NCBI GenBank assembly: GCA_021775525.1
Contig: JAJFHQ010000096.1
Coordinates: forward strand, 1 to 45,104
Source of the DNA: Hyphomicrobiales bacterium
GTDB taxonomy: Bacteria > Pseudomonadota > Alphaproteobacteria > Rhizobiales > Methyloligellaceae
Direction of reading: 5' to 3'
Length of the DNA stretch: 45,104 nucleotides
Below the pieces are notes generated by a model that was not told the DNA's origin, searched no databases, and saw only the letters and a list, made by a program, of their open reading frames with translations. Shown piece after piece: positions 35,042 to 44,100 of this stretch. A program made the position numbers and the translations under genes. How positions within the stretch are numbered: position 1 is the stretch's first letter; the number at the start of each line of letters is the position of its first letter.

Positions 35042-36079
35042 CTACCTGATAACAAACGAATTTTTCCCACCGCTGGTGCCCACCACCTTGCTGGCGGTAC
35101 GTGCGGGCTGTCCGGGGTGGATGGATAGAGAAATTTGACCTGGGCCAGTCACCAGGCCCTCGATTGTACGCTTGGAGCGGAGATTCATAATCGCCACCAT
35201 CTCGCCCTTGGAGCCATCGGCAAGGGCCTTGCCCTTGGATTTCAGAACCATTCCAGGGACCTGGTAGACGATGGTGACCATCGAATTGCGAACCACCAGC
35301 TTGGGCTTCTCGATGTCCGAACGCCGGACCGGCCGGCCCATGATAAGCTTTTGCCTGGCCGCCATACCGATGGCGGTTTCCATGTCCTCGATTGCGGCGT
35401 TGGTAACGCGTGAACGCGGCATCCGGGCCATCTTGAGATCGTCCGCAACTATCGTGGCACCACGCTCAATGGTACGGGCCGGAACGACGGCCTCGACAGA
35501 CGCATAAGCCCGTCCTGTGAATATCTTGTCGGGAACTGCCAGTTCACCGTCGTCTACAGAGAGAACCGCTCGGAACCGTCCACTGCGGGACTGCAGATCG
35601 ATATACTTGATGGTAAGGGGAGCCTTCACACGCGGATCAATATGATATGGCTTTGAGCCACGGCTCAGGTCTACGCTCCAGGCCTCTTCCTCGCCACCGG
35701 CATGCTTGCCGATGATTTCACGGACCTCCTCAGTGGAAACCAGGCGCCCCGGCCTTTGCACACTCACTTCGTTTATGCCGCCGGGATTGCGCCATTCAAG
35801 CCCGTGTTGATGAGCTGAGGCTGCAACACGTTTGGCAGCCACAACTCCGTTGGTCCCCAGTTCAGGGGCGCGAAACACGGGGGCTCCGGCCGCTTCTCCG
35901 GCATTCTCGAACAGATCACCAAGCGTGACCAAGTCACTAAAAACCTTGATTTGTTCACGGAGCACCGGCTCATTCTGCGCCTGCGCGGCGACATGGAACG
36001 TCGCGAGGGCCAGGCACGCCGCCAAAAAGGAAACCAGACGCTGCAAAATTTGTTTCTTCATGTTTCTAGACTCGTTCAT
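35042..36079 (-). CDS. flgA: P-ring assembly chaperone FlgA
   Basis: 345 residues. The start ATG 36079 follows AGGA by five bases; a Sec signal peptide runs to AAQAQ near residue 35. The C-terminal SAF/FlgA domain includes ARTIERGATIVADDLKMARMPRSRVTNAAIEDMETAIGMAARQKLIMGRPVRRSDIEKPKLV and VAIMNLRSKRTIEGLVTGPGQISL. FlgA escorts FlgI for P-ring assembly. It is longer than enteric FlgA (about 220) because of an N-terminal periplasmic extension common in alphaproteobacteria. Eight bases separate it from flgG, 20 from flgH. Confidence 0.94.
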   Translation of the reverse strand: MNESRNMKKQILQRLVSFLAACLALATFHVAAQAQNEPVLREQIKVFSDLVTLGDLFENAGEAAGAPVFRAPELGTNGVVAAKRVAASAHQHGLEWRNPGGINEVSVQRPGRLVSTEEVREIIGKHAGGEEEAWSVDLSRGSKPYHIDPRVKAPLTIKYIDLQSRSGRFRAVLSVDDGELAVPDKIFTGRAYASVEAVVPARTIERGATIVADDLKMARMPRSRVTNAAIEDMETAIGMAARQKLIMGRPVRRSDIEKPKLVVRNSMVTIVYQVPGMVLKSKGKALADGSKGEMVAIMNLRSKRTIEGLVTGPGQISLSIHPGQPARTASKVVGTSGGKNSFVIR

Positions 36080-36086
36080 GGCGGTC

Positions 36087-36875
36087 CTATCTCAGGATGT
36101 TCGTGGTCGATGACATCATTTCATCGGAAGCGCTGATGACTTTGGCGTTCATCTCGTATGCGCGCTGTGCGGCAATCAGGTCGGACAGTTCCGAGACGGC
36201 ATTGACGTTCGCGGATTCAAGAAATTTTTGCAGCACGTCACCAAACCCGGCATCTCCCGGGGAACCCTGGGTCGCCGTTCCGCTTGAGGGTGTCTCCAGA
36301 TACAGATTGTCACCCATGGCCTTGAGCCCCGACTTGTTGATGAAGCGCGAGAGTTGAAGCTGGCCTACTTCCTGGGGCGTGGTGTTGTCTCCGACCAGTA
36401 CCTCGACACCACCCGTCCGGTTGATAGTGATGGAACGGGCATTGTCTGGAATGGTGATACCGGGCTGAACCTGGTAACCATCGAGAGTCACGAGCTGGCC
36501 TTGTGCGTCCAGTTCGAATGAACCATCCCTTGAATAAGCGGTTTGGCCATTGGGGAGGGTGATGGCGAAGAAGCCTTCACCGCGAATGGCAATATCCAAC
36601 TCCTTCTCCGTGTTGGTCATATTGCCCTGACTCATGATGCGCGAGGTCGCACCTGTTTTGACGCCAAAACCTATCTGGATGCCGGTTGGAACCGTCGTGC
36701 CTGAATCGGAAGACGCAGAGCCAACGCGGCGCAGATCCTGGTAGAGCAGGTCCTGGAATTCCGCGCGCAGCCGTTTGAATCCGGTGGTGCGCATATTGGC
36801 GATGTTATTAGAGATGACCTCTACGTTCAGCTCCTGGGCCATCATGCCTGTGGCAGCTATCTGCAGGGACTTCAT
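36087..36875 (-). CDS. flgG: distal rod protein FlgG
   Basis: 262 residues, the standard FlgG length. LQIAATGMMAQELNVEVISNNIANMRTTGFKRLRAEFQDLLYQDLRRVGS is the diagnostic N-terminus including the FlgG-specific QDLLYQ segment. EGFFAITLPNGQTAYSRDGSFELDAQGQLVTLDGY and the C-terminal SNVNAVSELSDLIAAQRAYEMNAKVISASDEMMSSTTNI follow. It forms the distal rod and is 50 bp after flgF in the same operon. Confidence 0.97.
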   Translation of the reverse strand: MKSLQIAATGMMAQELNVEVISNNIANMRTTGFKRLRAEFQDLLYQDLRRVGSASSDSGTTVPTGIQIGFGVKTGATSRIMSQGNMTNTEKELDIAIRGEGFFAITLPNGQTAYSRDGSFELDAQGQLVTLDGYQVQPGITIPDNARSITINRTGGVEVLVGDNTTPQEVGQLQLSRFINKSGLKAMGDNLYLETPSSGTATQGSPGDAGFGDVLQKFLESANVNAVSELSDLIAAQRAYEMNAKVISASDEMMSSTTNILR

Positions 36876-36925
36876 CGCGTTATTCCTTTCTGGTCTCTCA
36901 AATCTTCACTCTGAATTGAGCGTTA

Positions 36926-37666
36926 TTATCTTGGCGGCGTACCGAGTTGTTCTATGGCGTCACGTCTCAGGTCCTGTGCCTGCTTCATGGTCTGAGCCAT
37001 GCTCGTATAGGCACGGACCGTCTCGATCATTCTGGTGAGCTCGCTGATGGGCTGGACGTTGGATTTCTCGACAACGCCCTGCAGAACCCGTGCATCTTCA
37101 GCAGGTGCCGGTTGCTGCGCTGTTGAAAAAAGCGTCTCGCCCTGTTTCTTCAAGGACGCGTTATTTTCGAATTCCACCACTCGCAGCTTGTCCTTGTTGC
37201 CTTCGCTGGTGGAAATGGTGCCATCCTTGGCTATTTCGATGCCGGTATCTTGCTCGGAGAAAGTGATAGCACCGCCTTCGCCCATCACCGGATAGCCTGC
37301 GGGGGTCACAAGTTGACCCTCTGCATCCAGCTTTAACTGGCCATTGCGTGTGTAGCGATCACCATCGGGCGTCTGCACAACCAGCCAGCCTTCGCCGGAA
37401 ATCGCCACATCGAGGTCGTTATTGGACTGCTCGAAGGCGCCTTCTTGAAAAGAGCGGTACACAGAGGTGTCGAGGACAAACGAAATTTGTTTGTCCTGTC
37501 CGGACAGATCATTCATCTGCGCGTCGGTCTTGAGATATTTTTCAAACAGCAGCGTGCCGGCCTTGTATCCGGCTGTATTCATGTTCGCCAGGTTGTTGGC
37601 GAGCACGTCCATCTGCCGCTTGAGCACGACCTGGCGAGATAATCCAACGAGAAGAGCATTTTCCAT
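36926..37666 (-). CDS. flgF: proximal rod protein FlgF
   Basis: 246 residues. ALLVGLSRQVVLKRQMDVLANNLANMNTAGYKAGTLLFEKYL, then GEGWLVVQTPDGDRYTRNGQLKLDAEGQLVTPAGYPVMGEGG, and the C-terminal VLQGVVEKSNVQPISELTRMIETVRAYTSMAQTMKQAQDLRRDAIEQLG identify FlgF. It heads the flgF-flgG-flgA-flgH operon from a sigma-54 promoter 85 bp upstream. Confidence 0.96.
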   Translation of the reverse strand: MENALLVGLSRQVVLKRQMDVLANNLANMNTAGYKAGTLLFEKYLKTDAQMNDLSGQDKQISFVLDTSVYRSFQEGAFEQSNNDLDVAISGEGWLVVQTPDGDRYTRNGQLKLDAEGQLVTPAGYPVMGEGGAITFSEQDTGIEIAKDGTISTSEGNKDKLRVVEFENNASLKKQGETLFSTAQQPAPAEDARVLQGVVEKSNVQPISELTRMIETVRAYTSMAQTMKQAQDLRRDAIEQLGTPPR

Positions 37667-37751
37667 TTTGCGTTCCGGTTTGCGTTAAAGGCGCACCGCC
37701 GCAACGCAATACAAATGAACCGACACGGCCCATACGCGGCAGAAATATGGA

Positions 37752-37768
37752 TTGCATGGACCGTGCCA
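37752..37768 (-). promoter_or_regulatory. sigma-54 promoter of flgF-flgG-flgA-flgH
   Basis: On the minus strand TGGCACG-GTCC-ATGCAA matches the -24 element completely and the -12 element with one change, with GG-N10-GC spacing. A degenerate IHF-like site (CTTCAATGGGTTG, 37786-37798, + strand) lies between it and the dyad at 37845. Confidence 0.82.
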
Positions 37769-37810
37769 TACAAATAAGAGAGTAACTTCAATGGGTTGGC
37801 TTTTTTCAGG

Positions 37811-37826
37811 TGGAGGCATCATTGCC
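37811..37826 (+). promoter_or_regulatory. possible degenerate sigma-54 promoter for fliL-fliM
   Basis: TGG-AGGC-ATCA-TTGCC keeps TGG, TTGC and GG-N10-GC spacing but not the CACG of the -24 element. It points toward fliL, with a FlbD-like dyad just downstream. Confidence 0.35.
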
Positions 37827-37844
37827 TGAGCGGCAAATATGACC

Positions 37845-37859
37845 CGGCAAAAATTGCCG
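37845..37859. promoter_or_regulatory. FlbD-like (ftr) dyad between flgF and fliL
   Basis: CGGCAA-AAA-TTGCCG is a perfect dyad nearly identical to the one at 21405-21419; an extra CGGCAA half-site is at 37831-37836. It is 77 bp upstream of the flgF -24 element. Known FlbD can activate or repress divergent flagellar genes from such positions. Confidence 0.6.
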
Positions 37860-37971
37860 CTTTTGGGACATCTGGCAACACTTCATTAACCATCAAGGCC
37901 ATAAATGGATGGTGGATCCGGCGACGGGAGAAAGTCACCGCGGTTGGCCCCTTGAGGGGATGAGAAGATGC

Positions 37972-38550
37972 ATGGCGGAGCAAGCGCAAATGGCTGACGA
38001 GCCTGAAGAACCAGAGGTTGAAGACAAGGATGCCGCGAATGCCGAAGGCGAAGAGGCCGAGGGTAAGGGCGCCGAGGGTGAAGATGGTGAGGAAGAAGCC
38101 GGTGGCAAGAAGTCCAAGCTTCGCCTCAGTCCCAAGAAGATGGCCATGCTGGCTGTCCCGCTCGTGGCCTTGCTCGGCGGGGGTGGGTATTTTGCCAAGG
38201 ATTACTTGCCGTCATTCGGGGGTGATGGGGCGGGGGCTCCAAAACCCAAGGTTTATTACAACCTTCCGGAAATGGTTGTGAATCTGAGCTCGCAAGACAA
38301 ACGCGCCCAGTACCTCAAGCTGAAAGTGTCTCTCGAGGCGCCGGATCAACTGGTGCTGGATGCCCTGAACCCGATCATGCCGCGCGTGCTGGATATGTTT
38401 CAGCTCTACCTGCGCGAATTGCGCTCCAATGATCTTGAAGGCTCGGCGGGTATTTACCGGCTCAAGGAAGAGCTGCTGCGGCGGATCAATCTTGAAATTC
38501 ATCCGCACCAAATCAGTCGCGTTTTATTCAATGAAATCATCGTCCAATAA
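37972..38550 (+). CDS. fliL: flagellar basal body-associated protein FliL
   Basis: 192 residues from ATG 37972. An acidic, low-complexity cytoplasmic N-terminus is followed by a membrane helix (KMAMLAVPLVALLGGGGYFA) and the periplasmic FliL domain (VYYNLPEMVVNLSSQDKRAQYLKLKVSLEAPDQLVLDALNPIMPRVLDMFQLYLRELRSNDLEGSAGIYRLKEELLRRINLEIHP). FliL surrounds the stator and supports torque. Starts at 37909 and 37960 are in frame; none has a good ribosome-binding site, and 37972 (AGAAG four bases before) gives the family-typical length. Confidence 0.92.
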   Translation: MAEQAQMADEPEEPEVEDKDAANAEGEEAEGKGAEGEDGEEEAGGKKSKLRLSPKKMAMLAVPLVALLGGGGYFAKDYLPSFGGDGAGAPKPKVYYNLPEMVVNLSSQDKRAQYLKLKVSLEAPDQLVLDALNPIMPRVLDMFQLYLRELRSNDLEGSAGIYRLKEELLRRINLEIHPHQISRVLFNEIIVQ

Positions 38551-38564
38551 GGTGAGGGTAAGTC

Positions 38565-39737
38565 ATGGCTGAAGACTTGGATCAAGACGCGATGGCAGCA
38601 GGGTGGGGTGCCGCCCTCGGGGACGATGAATTAGAAGGCGAGAACGACGAAGGTATCGATGAGGATGTTGCTGCCCAATGGGCAGCGATGATCGATGACA
38701 ACGACGTTCAGGAAGGTGAGAAATCCGGTGGGGAGCGGGTTCTCAACCAGGATGAAATTGACGGCCTTCTGGGTTTTGATCTCGACGAGCAGTCGCTTGC
38801 GGATACCAGTGGCATCCGGGCCATCATCAATTCGGCAATGGTGTCTTATGAGCGCCTGCCGATGCTGGAAATTGTTTTTGACCGCATGGTCCGGCTGCTC
38901 ACGACTTCCTTGCGCAACTTTACATCGGACAATGTAGAGGTTTCTCTCGATAACATCTCAACCATGCGCTTCGGCGACTATCTCAATTCGATCCCGTTGC
39001 CGGCAATGATTTCAGTCTTCAAGGCGGTTGAATGGGACAATAATGCTCTTCTGACCGTCGATTCTAGCCTCATCTATTCCATCGTGGACGTGTTGCTGGG
39101 GGGGCGCGGTGCCCCGGCCATTCGCGTGGAAGGCCGCCCTTATACATCCATCGAAACCAACCTGATGAAGCGCCTGATTGAACTCCTGCTGGACGATGCG
39201 GAGATTGCGTTTCAGCCATTGTCACCAGTGAAATTCGATCTTGAACGCCTTGAGACCAATCCGCGTTTCGCGGCCATCGCCCGACAGGCGGATGCCGCTA
39301 TCTTGATCAAGCTCAATATTGATATGGAAGATCGCGGCGGCCGCATTGAGGTGCTGCTGCCCTATGCCACCCTGGAACCCATCCGCGAGTTGCTGCTGCA
39401 AGGCTTCATGGGTGAGAAATTCGGCCACGACAATATCTGGGAAAGTCACCTGGCAACTGAAATCAACAAGACATCGATTCCGATTGAGGCGGTGCTGGAT
39501 GAGATGTCGTTGCCGTTGAAAAAGGTCATGTCGCTTGAAGTCGGCGAAACGGTGATACTCAATTCCGGCCCGGATGATCCGGTGCATTTGCGCTGCGGTG
39601 GCATACCGCTGGTGACAGGAAGCATGGGTCGTACCGGCTCGAACATCGCCGTGAGCGTCGCAAGCGGCATCACAAAGTCCAAGACCAGGAAATGGGATGA
39701 CACGGCTGAAAAAGAACCTTTGGCGGAGGCGGTATAA
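38565..39737 (+). CDS. fliM: flagellar motor switch protein FliM
   Basis: 390 residues. The CheY-binding motif VLNQDEIDGLLGFD starts near residue 62, after an acidic N-terminal extension of about 60 residues. Then come the FliM middle domain (RLPMLEIVFDRMVRLLTTSLRNFTSDNVEVSLDNI … GDYLNSIPLPAMISVFKAVEWDNNALLTVDSSLIYSIVDVLLGGRG) and the C-terminal SpoA domain (IPIEAVLDEMSLPLKKVMSLEVGETVILNSGPDDPVHLRCGGIPLVTGSMGRTGSNIAV). It is 14 bp after fliL and two bases before the next gene. Confidence 0.97.
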   Translation: MAEDLDQDAMAAGWGAALGDDELEGENDEGIDEDVAAQWAAMIDDNDVQEGEKSGGERVLNQDEIDGLLGFDLDEQSLADTSGIRAIINSAMVSYERLPMLEIVFDRMVRLLTTSLRNFTSDNVEVSLDNISTMRFGDYLNSIPLPAMISVFKAVEWDNNALLTVDSSLIYSIVDVLLGGRGAPAIRVEGRPYTSIETNLMKRLIELLLDDAEIAFQPLSPVKFDLERLETNPRFAAIARQADAAILIKLNIDMEDRGGRIEVLLPYATLEPIRELLLQGFMGEKFGHDNIWESHLATEINKTSIPIEAVLDEMSLPLKKVMSLEVGETVILNSGPDDPVHLRCGGIPLVTGSMGRTGSNIAVSVASGITKSKTRKWDDTAEKEPLAEAV

Positions 39738-39739
39738 AG

Positions 39740-40216
39740 ATGAGTGGAATCTCTCTAGGGGTTGCGATTGAAGCGCTTGTAGCGGTGCTGTTGGCGGTGA
39801 CAATCGGATATTGCGTGCTGGTGAACCGAAAACTGATTCAGCTTCGTTCTGATCAGTCCGAGCTGAAAGTCATTGTCCACGATCTGCACGCGGCGACGGG
39901 GCAGGCCGAGCAGGCGATTGCCGGTTTGCGTGAGAGCGCCCAATTAGCGGATGAGACGCTGGGGCAGCAAATCCAACGCGTGCGAAAACTCGACGAGAGA
40001 TTGGTATCCAATATCGGCAAGGGCGAATCCTTGCTGGCGAAATTTGCCTCCATGCCAAGGGAGCCGCGATCACAACCCTCCGCCTCTCCAGCACCCCTTG
40101 AGCAAGGCAAGCCGATCCGCCAGAACCCGATCGGGCTTGGAATGTTAAATAAACAGCGCCGCAAGCAGGCGGAAAGCTCCTCGAATGTCCCAGGACGCGA
40201 TGAAGTGGCCGCATAA
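39740..40216 (+). CDS. DUF6468-type flagellar membrane protein
   Basis: 158 residues: one N-terminal membrane helix (SLGVAIEALVAVLLAVTIGYCVLV), then a coiled-coil stretch NRKLIQLRSDQSELKVIVHDLHAATGQAEQAIAGLRESAQLADETLGQQIQRVRKLDERL and a Pro/Gln-rich basic tail. This pattern is that of the DUF6468 proteins found after fliM in alphaproteobacteria. Its role in the motor is unknown. The stop overlaps the next start by one base (TAATG). Confidence 0.8.
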   Translation: MSGISLGVAIEALVAVLLAVTIGYCVLVNRKLIQLRSDQSELKVIVHDLHAATGQAEQAIAGLRESAQLADETLGQQIQRVRKLDERLVSNIGKGESLLAKFASMPREPRSQPSASPAPLEQGKPIRQNPIGLGMLNKQRRKQAESSSNVPGRDEVAA

Positions 40217-41031
40217 TGGGTAATGTCCGGGTTTTGCCATTGCTGGTGTTCGCGGGCTTGTGTCTCTTTTGTCTCAAGGCCTTAGGCTTGCTTCTGAGCG
40301 GCAGCTACGTGCTGTCCGGTGTCGCCCCAGCGAGCGCCCAGAATCCACCAGCGGCCCCAGCACCGGCACAGCAGCAGTCAGCCGCCGAGCAAGCTTCACA
40401 AAGCGAACCGTCAGTTGAACCGGCAAAGCCGGACGAGGCTTCAGTCGCCAAGGGGGACGCAGCTGAGCCAAAGAAAATGGCTGCTGCCGGTGATGATGCC
40501 GTGACTGGGAAGGATAAGAAAAAAACCCGCAAAAAAAAGCTGGATCCCAAAAAGGTTGATGTGACATCGGTTGGTCCGATTGGTGGGACGACAAAATCTG
40601 AACTGGCGGTGCTGGAAGGCCTGGCCAACCGGCGCAAGACGCTCGATCAGCGTGCGCGTGAAATCGAATTGCAGGAGAATCTTCTAAAGGCGGCGGAGAA
40701 GCGCGTCGAGGGGCGGATTACTGAACTAAAAGCCATCCAATCAAGTATCGAAGGCGAACTCAAGAAAAGCGATGATAATCGCAAGGCCCAGTATCAGCGG
40801 TTGGTAAAAATGTATTCCGGAATGAAGCCTAAAGACGCTGCGCGTATATTTGATCGGCTGGAAATGAATGTGTTGACGGGGTTGGTTTCACAAATGAAGC
40901 CACGGATCATGTCGGCAATCCTGGCTGCTATGAAACCGGCAGCGGCTGAGCGCCTCACTCTGGAGATTGCGAACCGCGGCAAGCCGAGGATTAAAAGCGC
41001 TGCATCTCTTCCAAAAATTCAAAGCGAGTAG
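40216..41031 (+). CDS. MotE-family protein with MgtE N-terminal domain
   Basis: 271 residues: N-terminal membrane helix/signal anchor (VLPLLVFAGLCLFCLKALGLLLSGSYVLSG), an Ala/Pro/Lys-rich linker to about 120, a coiled coil (LANRRKTLDQRAREIELQENLLKAAEKRVEGRITELKAIQSSIEGELKKS) and a helical C-terminal MgtE_N-like domain (LVKMYSGMKPKDAARIFDRLEMNVLTGLVSQMKPRIMSAILAAMKP). This is the MotE family; MotE in Sinorhizobium is a periplasmic chaperone for MotC. It is the last gene of the fliL-fliM unit and one-base overlapped with the DUF6468 gene. Confidence 0.85.
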   Translation: MGNVRVLPLLVFAGLCLFCLKALGLLLSGSYVLSGVAPASAQNPPAAPAPAQQQSAAEQASQSEPSVEPAKPDEASVAKGDAAEPKKMAAAGDDAVTGKDKKKTRKKKLDPKKVDVTSVGPIGGTTKSELAVLEGLANRRKTLDQRAREIELQENLLKAAEKRVEGRITELKAIQSSIEGELKKSDDNRKAQYQRLVKMYSGMKPKDAARIFDRLEMNVLTGLVSQMKPRIMSAILAAMKPAAAERLTLEIANRGKPRIKSAASLPKIQSE

Positions 41032-41086
41032 GCGAATATTGGCGGTGTGAAGCAACGCGTCATGAGGATGCGAAATTGTATCGGCC

Positions 41087-41101
41087 TTAAGAGGACCTTA
41101 A
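41087..41101. promoter_or_regulatory. perfect CtrA box upstream of the TPR protein gene
   Basis: TTAA-GAGGACC-TTAA is an exact TTAA-N7-TTAA match, 90 bp before the TTG start of the 1222-residue protein. Confidence 0.7.
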
Positions 41102-41141
41102 CCGTTTCTTTACTACCCTGAAGCGTCCGCAAAAGAAGCGG

Positions 41142-41177
41142 ATTTCGCACGCTATTTCAATCGGGTGCGAAATTTTT
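41142..41177 (+). promoter_or_regulatory. hairpin plus T-tract just before the TPR gene start
   Basis: ATTTCGCAC (41142-41150) pairs with GTGCGAAAT (41165-41173), loop of 14, followed by TTTTT to 41177. The ribosome-binding site AGGGGA begins at 41178. TGCGAAAT also occurs at 41069-41076, so an alternative pairing with the same left arm is possible. It looks like a terminator or attenuator. Confidence 0.55.
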
Positions 41178-41190
41178 AGGGGATCAGGCT

Positions 41191-44100
41191 TTGCGCTACC
41201 AGATCGCAGACAAGCTGGGTGAGATTGTGCCAGCCGGACAAGGTGCCGGACAGCACAAAATCGGCTTGCGCTGGATACTCGAATATCTGGTCTGGCTATT
41301 CATCATCTCAATGCTGACAGCAATTTTTGCTTTTAGCGTTTTGAGTCCTGCCTTTGCAGAGATCAGGGCCAGTGCTAAGGCGACAAAAGAAAAGGGTTTT
41401 GGCCGTATTGTGATCGGCTTCTCCGATCTCCCTAAACTTGAAAATGAAATCGCCTCGGGCATTTTCGTACTGTCGTTCGATCGACCCGTCTCTGTGGATC
41501 TCGAGCCAATTCTTGAAGCGATCCCTGACTATGTCGGGCTGGTGCGGCTTGATCCTGACGGAAGGGCATTGCGTTTAGCCCTTAAACGCTCGTTCCAGGT
41601 TAGCCTCATGGAGGCCGGGACCGAGTTGTTTATCGATCTCCTTCCACCTGACTGGAAAGGCTTGCCGCCGCCGCTGCCCGCAGCCACCATCAAGGGTCTG
41701 ACGGAAAAAGCGATCGCGGCGGAGCGCCGGGCGGCCGACGAGGCGGCCCAGGCCAAGGCCGCAAAGATTCCCTACAATCTGAAAGTCCGACTGGCCCGTC
41801 ATCCTACATTCAGCAGGATCGTTTTCGACTGGAATAAATTCGTGACGGTCAACCTGTCTCGCAAGGGCCGTGTGGTGGAACTGAAATTTGACAAGAATGC
41901 CAAGGTTGATCTGTCCCAGGCGAAGGTCGATCCGCCTAAATTTATGCAGCACGTCACCGCCATCACGACCCAGGAAGGCATGGAAATCCATTTGACCGTG
42001 GATGAGGATGTTGATGTGCGTGGTTTCAGGGAGGGCTTGAACTACGTGCTCGATCTGACAGGTCCTGACGCCGTGGCTGAAGCATCCGCCACGGCCCTTG
42101 CCGAAGCAGTTGGCGCAAAAAAAACTTCCGGCAACGCGAACAAGGACGATATTCCCGAGGGCATGAAGGAGATGGCTACACTGGCGGGAAAACGAAAGGA
42201 ACCCGCTGAAGAGAAAAAAACTCAAGGCTCAGACATTGCCGTCGTCACCAAGGATCTCGACCCGGCGATACTTTCCAGCAAATCCTTCGATTTAAAAAAT
42301 ACCGTTTCTCCGGATGTATCGGTGACGGTGGTCGCGAATTCAGGTTCCTCGTCTTCAAAGAAGGCGTCATCTCCCGTAACTGGCGACACGGAGAAGGGGA
42401 ATGGAAACATGGCAGCGGCCAATGCCGGGAAAGACGTTGGTGAAAAATCTTCATCAATGCGACCCGGCACTGTACCCGAGATCCAGGGAGGGGGATTGCG
42501 GTTCACTTTCCAGTTTCCCCAGCCGGTGGCAGCCGCCATATTCCGGCGCGGGAAAAGTATCTGGACGGTTTTCGACAGCGATGCGCAACTTGATTTGAAA
42601 GTTCTGCGAGAACGCGCCGACGCAATGGTGGAAGACATCAAGCAGGTGCGCTTTGGCAAGGCGCAATATATTCGCATCAAGCTGAAGGAACCCCAGCTAG
42701 CCCACGTCAGCCACTCCGGGAACGGCTGGCATCTCACCATAGGCGACATGACCACGGGTAAAACCAATCCGCTGCAGCTGGTTCGGGCCCTGCGGGAGGA
42801 TAAGCGCTCTCTCATCAAAATTGCCATGAAAGATTACGGCCGTGTGCACTGGATCACTGATCCGGAAATTGGTGACCGTCTGGCGGTTGTGACTGCAATG
42901 CCGCCGCAGCGCAGCATCGCCAAGCCTCAGGAATTGGTAGATTTTTCTGTTTTCCCGACAGCGCATGGCATCGCAATACGCCCGAGAACAGACGATGTGG
43001 CGGTCCGGCTGCATCTCGACGAAGTGCTGATTACGCGCCGTGAGGGCCTTATCTTGTCGGCCGGGAATACGAGCCAGTATGTGGCTGGTAAAAAACCGTT
43101 GCGTAAAACCGCCCGTACCGGGTTTATCGATTACAAGCACTGGCAGATTAACTCTCCCAGCGAGCTTTCCGACAAGATTCACGATATGCAGCGCTTGATT
43201 GCCCAGGCGCCACAGAATGAGATGAACACCCGGCGGTTCGATCTCGCGACGCTCTACACCACCAATGGCCTATATGCGGAGTCCCTTGGGCTTTTGCATC
43301 GCATGGAGGACGTAGACGAGGAGGTTGTGACCGACCCGGCATATGCCATGTTACGGGGAGCGACACTCGTCTCCATGGGACGCCTGGACGAGGCTCATCA
43401 GGATTTCGAGGTGCATGCATTCGCCAACGATACCGATGCTTCCTTGTGGCGTGGTTTGATTGCTTCCAAAGAGCAGAAGTGGGCCGAAGCGCTCCGCCAT
43501 TTCAAAGAAGGTGCCGATGCTGTCGAGTCATACCGGAGCGATATGAAGGCGCGTTTCCGCCTGGCGGCGGTTCGCGCGGCGCTGGAAATGGATAAGCTGA
43601 GCCGGGCCGCGGAGGAATTGAATGATGTTCCCCGTAACACATTGCCCAAGTCTCTCACGGCCGAGTTGCAGCAGCTCACGGGGCGGTATCTGGAATCTGT
43701 CGGGCGAAGTGAAGAAGCAGGCGAGTCCTATAAAGCAGCACTGGAAAGTGGTGTGGAACCGGTTGTTGCTGCGGCGCGTCTCCATTCCACATCGCTGGAT
43801 TTGAAAACCGGCCGTATTAAGCGCAAGGAGGCACTGAAAACGCTTGAGAGTCTTCAACTTGTCTGGCGTGGGGACGACATTGAATTGCGCACCTTGCGTA
43901 TGCTGGCTGATCTCTACGTCAAGGAGAAGCGCTACCGTGACGCCTTTACGGTCATGCGCAACAGTGTCGAAGCCTTCCCAAAGGATAATCTCGCGATGCA
44001 GATCCAGGACGATATGAAGCAGGTTTTCAAAAACCTGTTTCTGCATGGCGAAGGCGACCAGATGGACCCGGTTCGTGCACTCAGCCTGTTTTACGGCTAT

